Source of the DNA: Streptomyces composti
GTDB lineage: Bacteria; Actinomycetota; Actinomycetes; Streptomycetales; Streptomycetaceae
NCBI RefSeq assembly: GCF_012034205.1
Contig: NZ_JAATEM010000004.1
Coordinates: 62,001-126,000, forward strand
DNA: 64,000 nucleotides
Direction: 5' to 3'
The notes below the pieces were generated by a model. That model worked only from the letters and a program-made list of their open reading frames with translations. It was not told the origin of the DNA and did not search any database. The position numbers and the translations under genes are program-made. Below, piece after piece: positions 1-12,683 of the stretch (positions are counted from its first letter, which is position 1; each line of letters starts with the position of its first letter).

Positions 1-1
1 G

Positions 2-1386
2 ACCCGGGAGGGCGCCGAGATCGGCCGGGCGCAGGCCATGCAGGCGCAGGCCTGCCGCCTCGAGCCCACCGCGCTGATGAACCCGGTGCTGCTCAAGCCC
101 GGCGGGGAGCGCAGCAGCCAGGTGGTGCTGCTCGGCAAGCCGGTCGGCGAACTGAGCGCCCGCGGCTACCACGGCGGACGCCGGCAGCGGCTGCTGGGCA
201 CGGTCCTGGACTGCCTTGCGCAGCTGCGGGGCACGTATGACGCGGTGATCTGCGAGGGGGCGGGCAGCCCGGCGGAGATCAATCTGCGCCGGACCGACAT
301 CGTGAACATGGGGATCGCACGGGGCGCGCGGCTCCCCGTGCTGGTCGTCGGCGACATCGACCGCGGCGGTGTCTTCGCCTCCTTCTTCGGCACCGTCGCC
401 CTGCTCTCCCGCGAGGACCAGGAGCTGGTCGCCGGCTTCCTGGTGAACAAGTTCCGCGGCGACGTGTCGCTGCTCGAGCCCGGCCTGGAGATGCTGCACG
501 GCCTCACCGGGCGGCGCACCTACGGGGTACTGCCGTTCCGGCACGGGCTCGGCATCGACGAGGAGGACGGTCTGCGGGTCTCGCTGCGCGGCGCGGTGCG
601 CGAGTCCCAGGTCGCCGCGCCGGTCGGCGAGGACGTGCTGCGGGTCGCGGTGTGCGCCGTGCCGCTGATGTCCAACTTCACCGACGTGGACGCGCTCGCC
701 GCCGAACCGGGCGTCGTGGTGCGGTTCGTGGACCGGCCCGAGGAGCTGGCGGACGCCGACCTGGTGGTGGTCCCCGGAACCCGCGGCACCGTGCGGGCCC
801 TCGAGTGGCTGCGCGAACGGGGCCTGGCGGAGGCGCTCGTCCGCCGCGCGGCCGAGGGGCGTCCCGTGCTGGGCATCTGCGGCGGCTTCCAGGTCCTCGG
901 CGAGCACATCGAGGACGAGGTGGAGAGCCGCCGAGGCCGGGTGCCCGGGCTCGGGATCCTGCCGGTCCGGGTGCGGTTCGCCCGCGAGAAGACCCTCACC
1001 CGGCCGTCCGGCAGGGCCCTCGGCGAGCACGTCGAGGGCTACGAGATCCACCACGGCGTCGCCGAGGTGCTCGGCGGGGAGACGTTCCTCTCCGACGACC
1101 GTGGACACAGCCTCGACGGCTGCCGGGTCGGGCAGACCTGGGGCACCCACTGGCACGGCTCACTGGAGTCGGACGGCTTCCGGCGGGCGTTCCTGCGCGA
1201 GGTGGCCGCCGCCGCGGGCCGCCGCTTCACCCCCGCCCCCGACACCTCCTTCGCCGGACTGCGCGAACAGCAGCTGGACCGGCTCGGCGACCTGATCGAA
1301 CAGCACGCGGACACGGACGCGCTGTGGCGGCTCATCGAGTCCGGCGCGCCGCAAGGACTGCCCTTCATCCCACCGGGAGCGCCCGC

Positions 1387-1390
<4 letters not shown>
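2..1390 (+). CDS. cobQ: Cobyric acid synthase CobQ (5' end outside window)
   Basis: This is the 3' part of cobyric acid synthase, the cytosolic enzyme that amidates side chains b, d, e and g of adenosylcobyrinic acid a,c-diamide using glutamine and ATP. The frame is open from base 2 and reads straight into TREGAEIGRAQ and MNPVLLKP, blocks that follow the P-loop in this family, so the true start lies upstream. Further along are the synthetase motif DIDRGG and a class I glutamine amidotransferase-like domain with its Cys in GICGGFQVLG and a His in THWHGSLE. The stop overlaps the cobN start as ATGA, so translation is probably coupled. The four-amidation assignment rests on family knowledge and on the distinct cobB gene present downstream. 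Confidence 0.95.
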
Positions 1391-5036
<3,646 letters not shown>

Positions 5037-5040
<4 letters not shown>

Positions 5041-7025
5041 CCACTCCCTTTCCGTTCACGGCCGTCGTCGGCCAGGACGATCTGCGGCTCGCACTGCTGC
5101 TGAACGCCGTCTCCCCGGCGGTCGGCGGTGTGCTGGTGCGCGGCGAGAAGGGCACCGCCAAGTCGACGGCGGTGCGGGCCCTTTCGGCGCTGCTGCCCGA
5201 GGTCGCCGTGGTGCCGGGCTGCCGGTTCTCCTGCGATCCCGCCGCACCCGACCCCGGGTGCCCGGACGGGCCGCACGAGACCGGCGGCGGCACGACGCGG
5301 CCCGCGCGCATGGTGGAGCTGCCGGTGGGCGCCTCCGAGGACCGGCTGGTCGGCGCGCTGGACATCGAGCGGGCGCTGGCGGAGGGCGTGAAGGCCTTCG
5401 AGCCGGGTCTGCTGGCCGAGGCACATCGCGGGATCCTCTACGTCGACGAGGTCAATCTCCTCCACGACCACCTGGTGGACCTGCTGCTCGACGCCGCCGC
5501 GATGGGTGCCTCGTACGTCGAGCGCGAGGGTGTCTCCGTACGGCATGCGGCGCGGTTCCTGCTGGTCGGGACCATGAACCCGGAGGAGGGCGAGCTCAGG
5601 CCACAGCTCCTCGACCGTTTCGGGCTGACCGTGGAGGTCGCGGCCTCACGGGAGCCGGAGACCAGGGTGGAGGTCGTGCGGCGGCGCCTCGCCTACGACG
5701 CCGACCCGGCGGGCTTCGCCGCGCGATGGGCCGACGAGGAGGCCGCCGTGCGGCAACGCGTCGTCGCCGCACGGCAGTTGCTGCCACGGGTGCGGCTCGG
5801 TGACGGGGCGCTGCGGCAGATCGCGGCGACCTGCGCGGCCTTCGAGGTGGACGGCATGCGCGCCGACATCGTGATGGCGCGGACGGCGACCGCGCTGGCG
5901 GCGTGGGCCGGGCGGACGGACGTGCTGGCGGAGGACGTGCGGCAGGCGGCGCTGCTGGCGCTGCCGCACCGCCGGCGGCGCAATCCGTTCGACGCGCCGG
6001 GCCTGGACGAGGACAAGCTCGACCGGACGCTGGAGGAGTTCTCCGGCGACGACGATCCCGGCCCCGACGGGGACGGGGACGGTCCGGGTGGCGGCGGGCA
6101 GCCGGAGCCGGACGAGGGTCCTGCCGCCGGGGGCGGCGGGGCCAGGCCAGAGGAGCCCGGCGAGGACGGGGAGCCGCAGGCCTCGGGTGCCCGGGAGCAG
6201 TCCCCGGTACGGGCCGCGGAGCCGTTCCGCACCAAGGTGTTCAGCGTGCCCGGTATCGGTCGGGGTGCCGCGGGGCGGCGTTCCCGGGCGCGGACCGAGC
6301 ACGGGCGGACCATGGGCGCCCAGCGGCCGCGGGGCGCACTGACCAGGCTGCATCTGGCCGCCACCGTGCAGGCCGCCGCACCGCACCAGCGGGCGCGGGG
6401 CCGGTCGGGGCGGGGTCTGGTGGTGCGCCGGGACGATCTGCGGCAGGCGCGGCGCGAGGGGCGCGAATCCAACCTGGTGCTGTTCGTGGTGGACGCCTCC
6501 GGGTCGATGGCGGCGCGGCAGCGGATGAGCGCCGTGAAGGGTGCCGTGCTGTCGCTGCTGCTCGACGCCTACCAGCGGCGGGACAAGGTGGGGCTGGTGA
6601 CCTTCCGGGGGACGGGTGCCGAGGTGGCGCTGCCGCCCACCTCGTCCGTGGACGCGGCGGCGGCCCGCCTCGAGTCGCTGCCCACGGGCGGGCGCACCCC
6701 GCTGGCGGCCGGGCTGCTGCGTGCGCACGAGGTGCTGCGGGTGGAGCGGCTGCGGGACCCGGCGCGCCGCCCGCTCCTCGTGGTGGTGACCGACGGGCGC
6801 GCCACCGGTGGTCCGGAGCCGGTCGCGCTGGCCGGCCGGGCCGCGCGGCTGTTCGCGGCGGACCAGGTCGCCTCCGTGGTCGTGGACTGCGAGTCGGGCC
6901 CGGTGCGGCTGGGGCTCGCCGGGCAGCTGGCCGGTGAGCTGGGCGGCAGCGCGGTGACGCTGGACGAGCTGCGCGCCGACTCGATCGCCGGGCTGGTCGA
7001 GGACGTACGAAGGAGGGCCGCGTAG
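5037..7025 (+). CDS. Fused ChlI/ChlD-type cobaltochelatase ATPase-VWA subunit
   Basis: The product (662 aa) joins an AAA+ ATPase like magnesium chelatase ChlI/BchI to a C-terminal von Willebrand A domain like ChlD/BchD. The Walker A motif GEKGTAKST lies near residues 36-44 and a Walker B-like YVDEVNLL near 134-141. A Gly/Pro/Glu-rich linker spans about 335-415, and the MIDAS motif DASGSM is near 483. In actinomycetes such fusions stand in for the CobS/CobT partners of CobN, so it probably powers cobalt insertion. Position directly after cobN, with a GTGA start/stop overlap, supports this. The GTG at 5037 is chosen because the protein from there begins with the family-like TPFPFTAVVGQDDL. Confidence 0.9.
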
Positions 7026-7624
7026 TGCCGCAGGGACAGCCGAGTGTGGTGCCGGACGACGGGCTGACGACCCGTCAGCGGCGGCACCGTCCGCTGGTGA
7101 TCGTGCACACGGGCATCGGGAAGGGCAAGTCCACCGCCGCCTTCGGGCTGGCGCTGCGCGCCTGGAACCAGGGGTGGCCGATCGGGGTGTTCCAGTTCGT
7201 CAAGTCGGCGAAGTGGAAGGTCGGCGAGGAGCGGGCGCTGCGGGTGCTCGGGGACTCCGGCGAGGGCGGGACCGTCGCCTGGCACAAGATGGGCGAGGGC
7301 TGGTCCTGGGTGCAGCGCGACGCGCAGCTGGACAACGCGGGGAAGGCCCGCGAGGGCTGGGAGCAGGTCAAGCGGGACCTGGCCGCCGAGACGTACCGGC
7401 TGTACGTGCTCGACGAGTTCGCCTACCCGATGCACTGGGGGTGGGTGGACACCGACGAGGTCGTGGAGGTGCTCCGCAGCCGTCCGGGCACGCAGCATGT
7501 CGTGATCACGGGGCGGAACGCGCCGGAGAAGCTGGTCGCCTGCGCGGATCTGGTGACGGACATGTCGAAGGTCAAGCACCCCATGGACGCCGGGCAGAAG
7601 GGGCAGAGGGGCATCGAGTGGTGA
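7025..7624 (+). CDS. cobO: Cob(I)yrinic acid a,c-diamide adenosyltransferase CobO
   Basis: CobO (BtuR family) transfers the 5'-deoxyadenosyl group of ATP to the cobalt of cob(I)yrinic acid a,c-diamide, making the upper ligand of adenosylcobalamin. The 199-residue protein has the P-loop TGIGKGKST at residues 29-37. Conserved blocks follow, including VFQFVKSAKWKVGEE, YVLDEFAYPMHWGW and HVVITGRNAPEKLV, and the family's C-terminal MSKVKHPMDAGQKGQRGIEW end. The GTG start shares one base with the preceding TAG stop, and the next gene overlaps its stop, so the gene sits inside a tightly coupled operon. Confidence 0.95.
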   Translation: MPQGQPSVVPDDGLTTRQRRHRPLVIVHTGIGKGKSTAAFGLALRAWNQGWPIGVFQFVKSAKWKVGEERALRVLGDSGEGGTVAWHKMGEGWSWVQRDAQLDNAGKAREGWEQVKRDLAAETYRLYVLDEFAYPMHWGWVDTDEVVEVLRSRPGTQHVVITGRNAPEKLVACADLVTDMSKVKHPMDAGQKGQRGIEW

Positions 7625-9033
7625 CGTCCCCCGCCCGTGTCCCCCGGCTGGTGATCGCCGCGCCGTCGTCCGGCAGCGGCAAGACGACCGTGGCCACCGG
7701 GCTGATGGCCGCGCTCACCGCGCGGGGGCTGACCGTGTCCCCGCACAAGGTGGGGCCGGACTACATCGACCCCGGGTACCACGCGCTCGCCACCGGGCGG
7801 GCGGGGCGGAATCTCGACGCGTACCTGTGCGGTGCTGAGCTGATCGCGCCGCTGTTCCTGCACGGGGCGCGGGGGTGCGACATCGCGGTGGTCGAGGGCG
7901 TGATGGGGCTGTACGACGGTGCGGCCGGGGAGGGTGAGCTGGCGTCCACGGCACAGGTGGCGAAGCTGCTGGGGGCGCCGGTGGTGCTGGTGGTCGACGC
8001 GTCGGCGCAGTCGCGGTCGGTGGCGGCGCTGGTGCACGGGTTCGTGAGCTGGGATCCAGAGGTGCGGGTCGGGGGCGTGATCCTGAACAAGGTGGCCTCG
8101 GACCGGCACGAGGCGTTGCTGCGGGAGGCGCTGGAGCCGGTGGGGGTACCGGTGCTGGGTGCCGTGCGGCGGGCTGAGCGGGTGAGTGCGCCGTCGAGGC
8201 ATCTGGGGCTGGTTCCGGTCGCCGAGCGGGGGCGACTGGCGGTCGAGGCGGTGGCGGCGATGGCTTCGCAGGTGGCCGAGGGGTGTGACCTGGCCGCGTT
8301 GGAGTCGCTCGCCCGGAGTGCCGGTGCCGTACCGGGGGGCGCCGCCCCCTGGACGCCCGCCGTGTCCGCCCGCCACCCGGATCGGTCGGCTGACGAGGGT
8401 GACCCGTCCCGCTCGGAGGCCGCTTCCGGGCGGCCCGTCGTTGCCGTGGCCGGCGGGGCGGCGTTCACGTTCTCGTATGCGGAGCACGCGGAGCTGCTGG
8501 CCGCGGCCGGGGCCGAGGTGGTGACGTTCGATCCGCTGCGGGACGAGGAACTGCCCGCCGGGACGCGCGGGCTGGTGATCGGGGGCGGGTTTCCCGAGGT
8601 GTACGCCGCCGAGCTGTCGGCGAACGAGCGGCTGCGCGCGGCCGTCGCCGGGCTGGCGGAGAGCGGCGCGCCCGTCGCCGCCGAGTGCGCGGGGCTGCTG
8701 TATCTGTGCCGGGAGCTGGACGGGTTGCCGCTGTGCGGGGTGCTGGACGCCTCGGCGCGGATGAGCGAGCGGCTCACCCTGGGCTACCGGGACGCGGTGG
8801 CCGTCGCGGACAGTTGTCTCGCCGCCGCCGGGACGCGGATGCGCGGGCACGAGTTCCACCGGACGGTGGTGGAGCCGGGGGCCGGGGGCGTGCCGGCCTG
8901 GGGTGTGCGGGCCCCGAAGCCACACGTCGAGGGGTTCGTACGGCGCGGGGTGCACGCGAGCTATCTGCACACGCACTGGGCGTCCGAGCCCGGTGTGGCC
9001 CGTCGGTTCGTCGAGAGGTGCCGGACGTCATGA
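7621..9033 (+). CDS. cobB: Cobyrinic/hydrogenobyrinic acid a,c-diamide synthase CobB
   Basis: CobB (CbiA) amidates the a and c side chains of hydrogenobyrinic acid with glutamine and ATP, producing the substrate of CobN. The 470-residue protein opens with the P-loop APSSGSGKTT (residues 14-23). It continues with the dethiobiotin-synthetase-like core (HKVGPDYIDPGYH, VVEGVMGLYDG) and ends in a class I glutamine amidotransferase domain with Cys in AAECAGLLYL and a terminal His block (ASYLHTHWA). A stretch near residues 230-260 rich in Ala, Pro and Asp separates the domains. Two consecutive GTG codons (7618, 7621) could start translation. The second is used because it overlaps the cobO stop as GTGA. 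Confidence 0.95.
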   Translation: MTSPARVPRLVIAAPSSGSGKTTVATGLMAALTARGLTVSPHKVGPDYIDPGYHALATGRAGRNLDAYLCGAELIAPLFLHGARGCDIAVVEGVMGLYDGAAGEGELASTAQVAKLLGAPVVLVVDASAQSRSVAALVHGFVSWDPEVRVGGVILNKVASDRHEALLREALEPVGVPVLGAVRRAERVSAPSRHLGLVPVAERGRLAVEAVAAMASQVAEGCDLAALESLARSAGAVPGGAAPWTPAVSARHPDRSADEGDPSRSEAASGRPVVAVAGGAAFTFSYAEHAELLAAAGAEVVTFDPLRDEELPAGTRGLVIGGGFPEVYAAELSANERLRAAVAGLAESGAPVAAECAGLLYLCRELDGLPLCGVLDASARMSERLTLGYRDAVAVADSCLAAAGTRMRGHEFHRTVVEPGAGGVPAWGVRAPKPHVEGFVRRGVHASYLHTHWASEPGVARRFVERCRTS

Positions 9034-9761
9034 GCAGCCGTCTGATCGGAGTCGGGGTCGGTCCCGGCGACCCGGAACTGGTGACCGTCAAGGGTGTGAA
9101 CGCCCTGCGGGCCGCCGATGTGGTGGTGGTGCCGGTGATGGACACCGGCGAGCGGGGGCGGGCCGAGGCGACGGTGCTGCACTACGTGCCCGTGGAGAAG
9201 GTCGTCCGGGTGGTGTTCGCGCTGAACGAGCGGACCGACCGGGCACGGCGCGAGGCCGCCTGGGACGCGGCCGGTGAGCGGGTCGCCGGTCTGCTGCGCG
9301 AGCACCGCCGGGTGGCGTTCGCGACCATCGGGGACCCCAATGTGTACTCGACGTTCACCTATCTCGCGCAGACCGTCGCCGGCCTGGTGCCGGGCACGGT
9401 GGTGGAGACGGTGCCGGGGATCACCGCGATGCAGGACCTGGCCGCGCGGTCGGGTGCGGTGCTGACGGAGGGCACCGAGCCGCTGACGCTGGTGCCGGTG
9501 ACCGCGGGGGCCGCGGTGCTCAAGGAGGCGCTGGCCGGGCCCGGGACGGTCGTGGCGTACAAGTTCGGGCGGCAGGCGGGCGAGGTCGCCGGGGCGCTGC
9601 GGGAGGCGGGGCGGCTGGCCGGTGCCGTGTGGGGTTCGGCGCTGGGGCTGCCGGAGGAGTCGGTGCGGCCGGCCGCCGAGCTGGACGGGTCGCCGCTGCC
9701 GTATCTGTCGACGCTGATCGCGCCGCCGCGGCGCGACGGCGGGCGGGGCGGGAAACTGTGA
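9030..9761 (+). CDS. cobI: Precorrin-2 C20-methyltransferase CobI
   Basis: CobI methylates C20 of precorrin-2 with S-adenosylmethionine to give precorrin-3A. The 243-residue product starts with the tetrapyrrole methylase motif GVGVGPGDPELVTVKG and carries the conserved FATIGDPNVYSTFTY and VPGITAMQDLAA blocks characteristic of the CobI/CbiL group. The ATG overlaps the cobB stop (ATGA). It is the last gene before the operon is interrupted by the oppositely oriented ZIP transporter gene, whose 3' end lies 17 bases downstream. Confidence 0.93.
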   Translation: MSSRLIGVGVGPGDPELVTVKGVNALRAADVVVVPVMDTGERGRAEATVLHYVPVEKVVRVVFALNERTDRARREAAWDAAGERVAGLLREHRRVAFATIGDPNVYSTFTYLAQTVAGLVPGTVVETVPGITAMQDLAARSGAVLTEGTEPLTLVPVTAGAAVLKEALAGPGTVVAYKFGRQAGEVAGALREAGRLAGAVWGSALGLPEESVRPAAELDGSPLPYLSTLIAPPRRDGGRGGKL

Positions 9762-9778
9762 GCCGCCGCTGCCGCCGG

Positions 9779-10507
9779 TCAGTGGACCGTGCCCACCACC
9801 AGCCAGATGAACAGCACCCCGGCGACGGTGCACAGCAGCGTGGAACGGGCCGGGTGCGCGTGATGCGCCTCGGGGAGGATCTCGGCCGCCGCGAGGTAGA
9901 GCAGTGCGCCGCCGAACAGGCCGAGGTAGCCGCCGAGCAGCGGCTCGGGAATGGTGAAGAGCAGCGTGGAGGCGGCGCCGGCGACCGGTGCCACGGCGTC
10001 GGCGCCGAGCATCGCCAGGACCCGGCGGCGGGTGTTCCCGTACACGCTGGTGAGGGTGTACGTGTTGAAGCCGTCGGCGAAGTCGTGGGCGATCACGGCG
10101 ACGGCGACGGCCGCGCCCATGCCTCCGCCCACCTGGAAGGCGGCGCCGATGGCCACGCCGTCCATGGCGCTGTGGCCCACCATCGCGGCGGCTGCCGTGA
10201 GGCCGACCTCGGGGCTGCGGCCGAGGGCCTCCTCGCCCCCGTGCGCGGCCTGACGCGGCACCAGCAGATGTTCCATCAGGTGGGCCAGCAGGAAGCCCGC
10301 GACGAAGAGGGCGAGCGCCGCCGGTACGCCGTACACCTCGGTGCCGGCGGCTTCCAGCGACTCGGGCAGGAGTTCCAGGCCCACCACGCCGAGCATCAGG
10401 CCGCCGGCCAGGCCCAGCACCAGGTGACGGCGGTCGGTGACACGGTGTGCCGCCCACCCGCCGGCCAGCGTCATCAGGAACGCGCCGAGCGCGACGAAGA
10501 CCGCCAT
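9779..10507 (-). CDS. ZIP-family metal transporter
   Basis: The 242-residue product is a multi-helix inner-membrane protein of the ZIP family, which imports divalent metals such as zinc, iron, manganese or cobalt. Transmembrane motifs typical of helices IV and V are visible: VGHSAMDGVAIGAAF and IAHDFADGFNTYT, which supply the metal-coordinating His, Asp and Glu-type positions. A His-containing variable loop (HHAHPAR) lies near the C-terminus. The ATG at 10507 is preferred to a GTG 12 codons upstream because GAAGAG precedes it at good distance. The gene splits the cobalamin operon on the opposite strand, so a role in supplying cobalt is plausible but not shown; zinc is equally possible. Confidence 0.85.
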   Translation of the reverse strand: MAVFVALGAFLMTLAGGWAAHRVTDRRHLVLGLAGGLMLGVVGLELLPESLEAAGTEVYGVPAALALFVAGFLLAHLMEHLLVPRQAAHGGEEALGRSPEVGLTAAAAMVGHSAMDGVAIGAAFQVGGGMGAAVAVAVIAHDFADGFNTYTLTSVYGNTRRRVLAMLGADAVAPVAGAASTLLFTIPEPLLGGYLGLFGGALLYLAAAEILPEAHHAHPARSTLLCTVAGVLFIWLVVGTVH

Positions 10508-10617
10508 GTGCTCTTCGTATCCGATCGGCACCGGCTCGCGCACGTGTGACAGCCGCTGCCCCGCCCACTGTGTGAACCGCCTTGTCCCGCTCGTCCCTCA
10601 GGAGAGGACCGATATCC

Positions 10618-11436
10618 ATGGCCGATGCCCCCACCGGCAAGGTGACCTTCGTCGGTGCAGGACCGGGTGCCGCCGATCTGCTGACGTTCCGGGCCGCGCG
10701 CGCCATCGCCGAGGCCGACGTGGTGATCTGGGCGGCCAGCCTGGTGCAGGCCGAGGTGCTCGAGCACGCGCGTCAGGGCGCGGAGATCCTCGACTCCGCG
10801 GCCATGTCGCTGGAGGACGTCGTCGCCGTGTACGAGCGGGCGCACGCCCAGGGGCTGAGGGTGGCCCGGATCCACTCCGGTGATCCCGCGCTGTGGGGCG
10901 GCACCCAGGAGCAGCTGGACCAGTGCCGCCGGATCGGCATCGCGACGGAGGTCGTGCCGGGCGTGTCGTCGTTCTCCGCGGTCGCCGCGCTCGCGCAGCG
11001 GGAGCTGACGATCCCGGAGATCGCGCAGTCGGTGGTGCTGACCCGGCTGGGCGGCGGCAAGACGCCGATGCCGCCCGGTGAGGAGGTCCGCGAGTTCGCC
11101 CGGCACGGCACCACCATGGCGGTCTTCCTGTCGGCGGCGCGCAGCGGCCAGCTGGTGCGGGAGCTGCTGGAGGGCGGCTATCCGACGACCACGCCGGTGG
11201 TGGTGGCGTATCAGGCGACCTGGCCGGAGGAGCTGCTCGTCAAGTGCACGATCGGCACGCTGGAGGAGACGGTCAAGCGGCACAGGCTGTGGAAGCACAC
11301 CCTGTTCCTGGTGGGCCCGGCGCTCGACGCGCACGGCACGCGCTCGCATCTGTACCACCCGGGTCACTTCCACGGGTACCGCAAGGCCGACCCGGAGGCG
11401 CGGCGGGCGCTGCGGGCGCGGGGTGCCGGCACATGA
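10618..11436 (+). CDS. cobM: Precorrin-4 C11-methyltransferase CobM
   Basis: CobM methylates C11 of precorrin-4 with S-adenosylmethionine. The 272-residue protein shows the methylase signature VTFVGAGPGAADLLTFR at its N-terminus and the family motifs RIHSGDPALWGGTQEQ, VPGVSSFSAVAAL and TRLGGGKTPMPPGE. It starts a fresh run of cobalamin genes after the ZIP gene. The start is supported by AGGAGAGGA at 10600-10608, nine bases before the ATG. The 110 bases between the two divergent starts must hold its promoter or a processing site; I see no riboswitch there. Confidence 0.94.
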   Translation: MADAPTGKVTFVGAGPGAADLLTFRAARAIAEADVVIWAASLVQAEVLEHARQGAEILDSAAMSLEDVVAVYERAHAQGLRVARIHSGDPALWGGTQEQLDQCRRIGIATEVVPGVSSFSAVAALAQRELTIPEIAQSVVLTRLGGGKTPMPPGEEVREFARHGTTMAVFLSAARSGQLVRELLEGGYPTTTPVVVAYQATWPEELLVKCTIGTLEETVKRHRLWKHTLFLVGPALDAHGTRSHLYHPGHFHGYRKADPEARRALRARGAGT

Positions 11437-12683
11437 TCACCGTGGTGGGAATGGGGACGGAGGCGTCGGGATCGCACGTCCCCCAGGAGTTGCTCGCCGG
11501 TACCGCACTTGCCGTGGGCGGGCGGCGGCATCTGGAGGCGGTGGCGCTGCCGGAGACCGCCGAGCGGGTCGTGCTGGGCCCGTTGGCGCCGGCGCTGGAG
11601 AGGATCGCCGGGTGCGTGGCCGAGGGGCGCCCCGTGGTGGTGCTGGCGTCGGGGGATCCGGGGTTCTTCGGGATCGTGCGGGCGCTGGCCGAGCGGTTCG
11701 GGCCTCAGGCGCTGCGGGTGCGGCCCGGGGTGTCGTCGGTGGCCGCGGCGTTCGCGCGGCTCGGGCTGCCCTGGGACGACGCGGTGGTGGTCAGCGCGCA
11801 CGGGCGGGACGCCCGAACGGCGGTCCAGCTGTGCCGGGCGCACCCGAAGGTGGCCGTGCTGACCGGTCCGGGCGCCGGTCCTGCGGAGCTGGGGGCGGCG
11901 CTGGCCGGGCACTGCCCCGGCCGGGTGCTGGTGGTGGCGTCGTCGCTGGGCGATCCGGTGCGCGAGCGGGTGGAGCGGGTCACGCCCGCCGAGGCCGCGG
12001 CGCGGGACTGGGGCACGGCGGTGAACGTGGTGCTGTGCCTGGACGAGTCGCGGGCCCTCGGCCCGGTGCGGACGGTGGCGGGCGGGCTCGGGCGGCCCGC
12101 CGGGTGGGCGCTGGACGAGGCGGAGTTCACCCACCGGGACTCGATGATCACCAAGTTCGAGGTGCGTGCGCTGGCGCTGGCCCGGCTCGGTCCGCGCCCG
12201 GGTGAGCTGGTGTGGGACGTGGGCGCCGGATCGGGTTCGGTGGCCGTGGAGTGCGCGCGGCTGGGCGCCGCCGCCGTCGCGGTGGAGCAGGCCGCGGACG
12301 GGGTGGAGCGGATCCGCGCCAACGCGGCCGCGCACGGCGTCGATGTGCGCGTGGTGCACGGCACGGCGCCGGCCGCGCTGGCGGAACTGGACGATCCGGA
12401 CGCCGTGTTCGTCGGCGGGGGCGGGCGCGACCTGCCCGGCGTCGTCACCGCCTGCGCGCGGCGCGCCCGGCGGGCCGTGGTGGTCGCCCTGGCCGCACTG
12501 GACCGGGTGCCGGCCGCCCGCGCGGCGCTCGCCTCGGCCGGACTCGCCTGCGACGGGGTGCTGTTGCAGTCGTCGCGGCTGGCGCCGCTGCCGGGCGGGG
12601 TGACCCGGCTGGCGGCGGCCAATCCCGTTTTCCTGCTGTGGGGCGTGCGCCCCGCGGCACACAGCGAAGGAGTTGCCCAGTGA
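11433..12683 (+). CDS. cobL: Precorrin-6Y C5,15-methyltransferase (decarboxylating) CobL
   Basis: CobL methylates C5 and C15 of precorrin-6Y and removes the acetate carboxyl on ring C. The 416-residue protein is the usual CbiE-CbiT fusion. An N-terminal tetrapyrrole methylase domain (ITVVGMGTEASG, LASGDPGFFG, RPGVSSVAAAFARLG) covers about residues 1-200. A class I SAM methyltransferase domain follows with the SAM-binding loop VWDVGAGSGSVAVE and FVGGGGRDLPG. It overlaps the cobM stop as ATGA and is overlapped by the next gene as GTGA, so the order is continuous with cobM and the CbiG-CobJ fusion. Confidence 0.94.
   Translation: MITVVGMGTEASGSHVPQELLAGTALAVGGRRHLEAVALPETAERVVLGPLAPALERIAGCVAEGRPVVVLASGDPGFFGIVRALAERFGPQALRVRPGVSSVAAAFARLGLPWDDAVVVSAHGRDARTAVQLCRAHPKVAVLTGPGAGPAELGAALAGHCPGRVLVVASSLGDPVRERVERVTPAEAAARDWGTAVNVVLCLDESRALGPVRTVAGGLGRPAGWALDEAEFTHRDSMITKFEVRALALARLGPRPGELVWDVGAGSGSVAVECARLGAAAVAVEQAADGVERIRANAAAHGVDVRVVHGTAPAALAELDDPDAVFVGGGGRDLPGVVTACARRARRAVVVALAALDRVPAARAALASAGLACDGVLLQSSRLAPLPGGVTRLAAANPVFLLWGVRPAAHSEGVAQ

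Noticed and set aside
10508..10617. Cobalamin riboswitch before cobM
   Set aside because: The gap is about 110 bases and lacks a B12-box-like GCCACTG motif and the required length; control likely lies upstream of cobQ.
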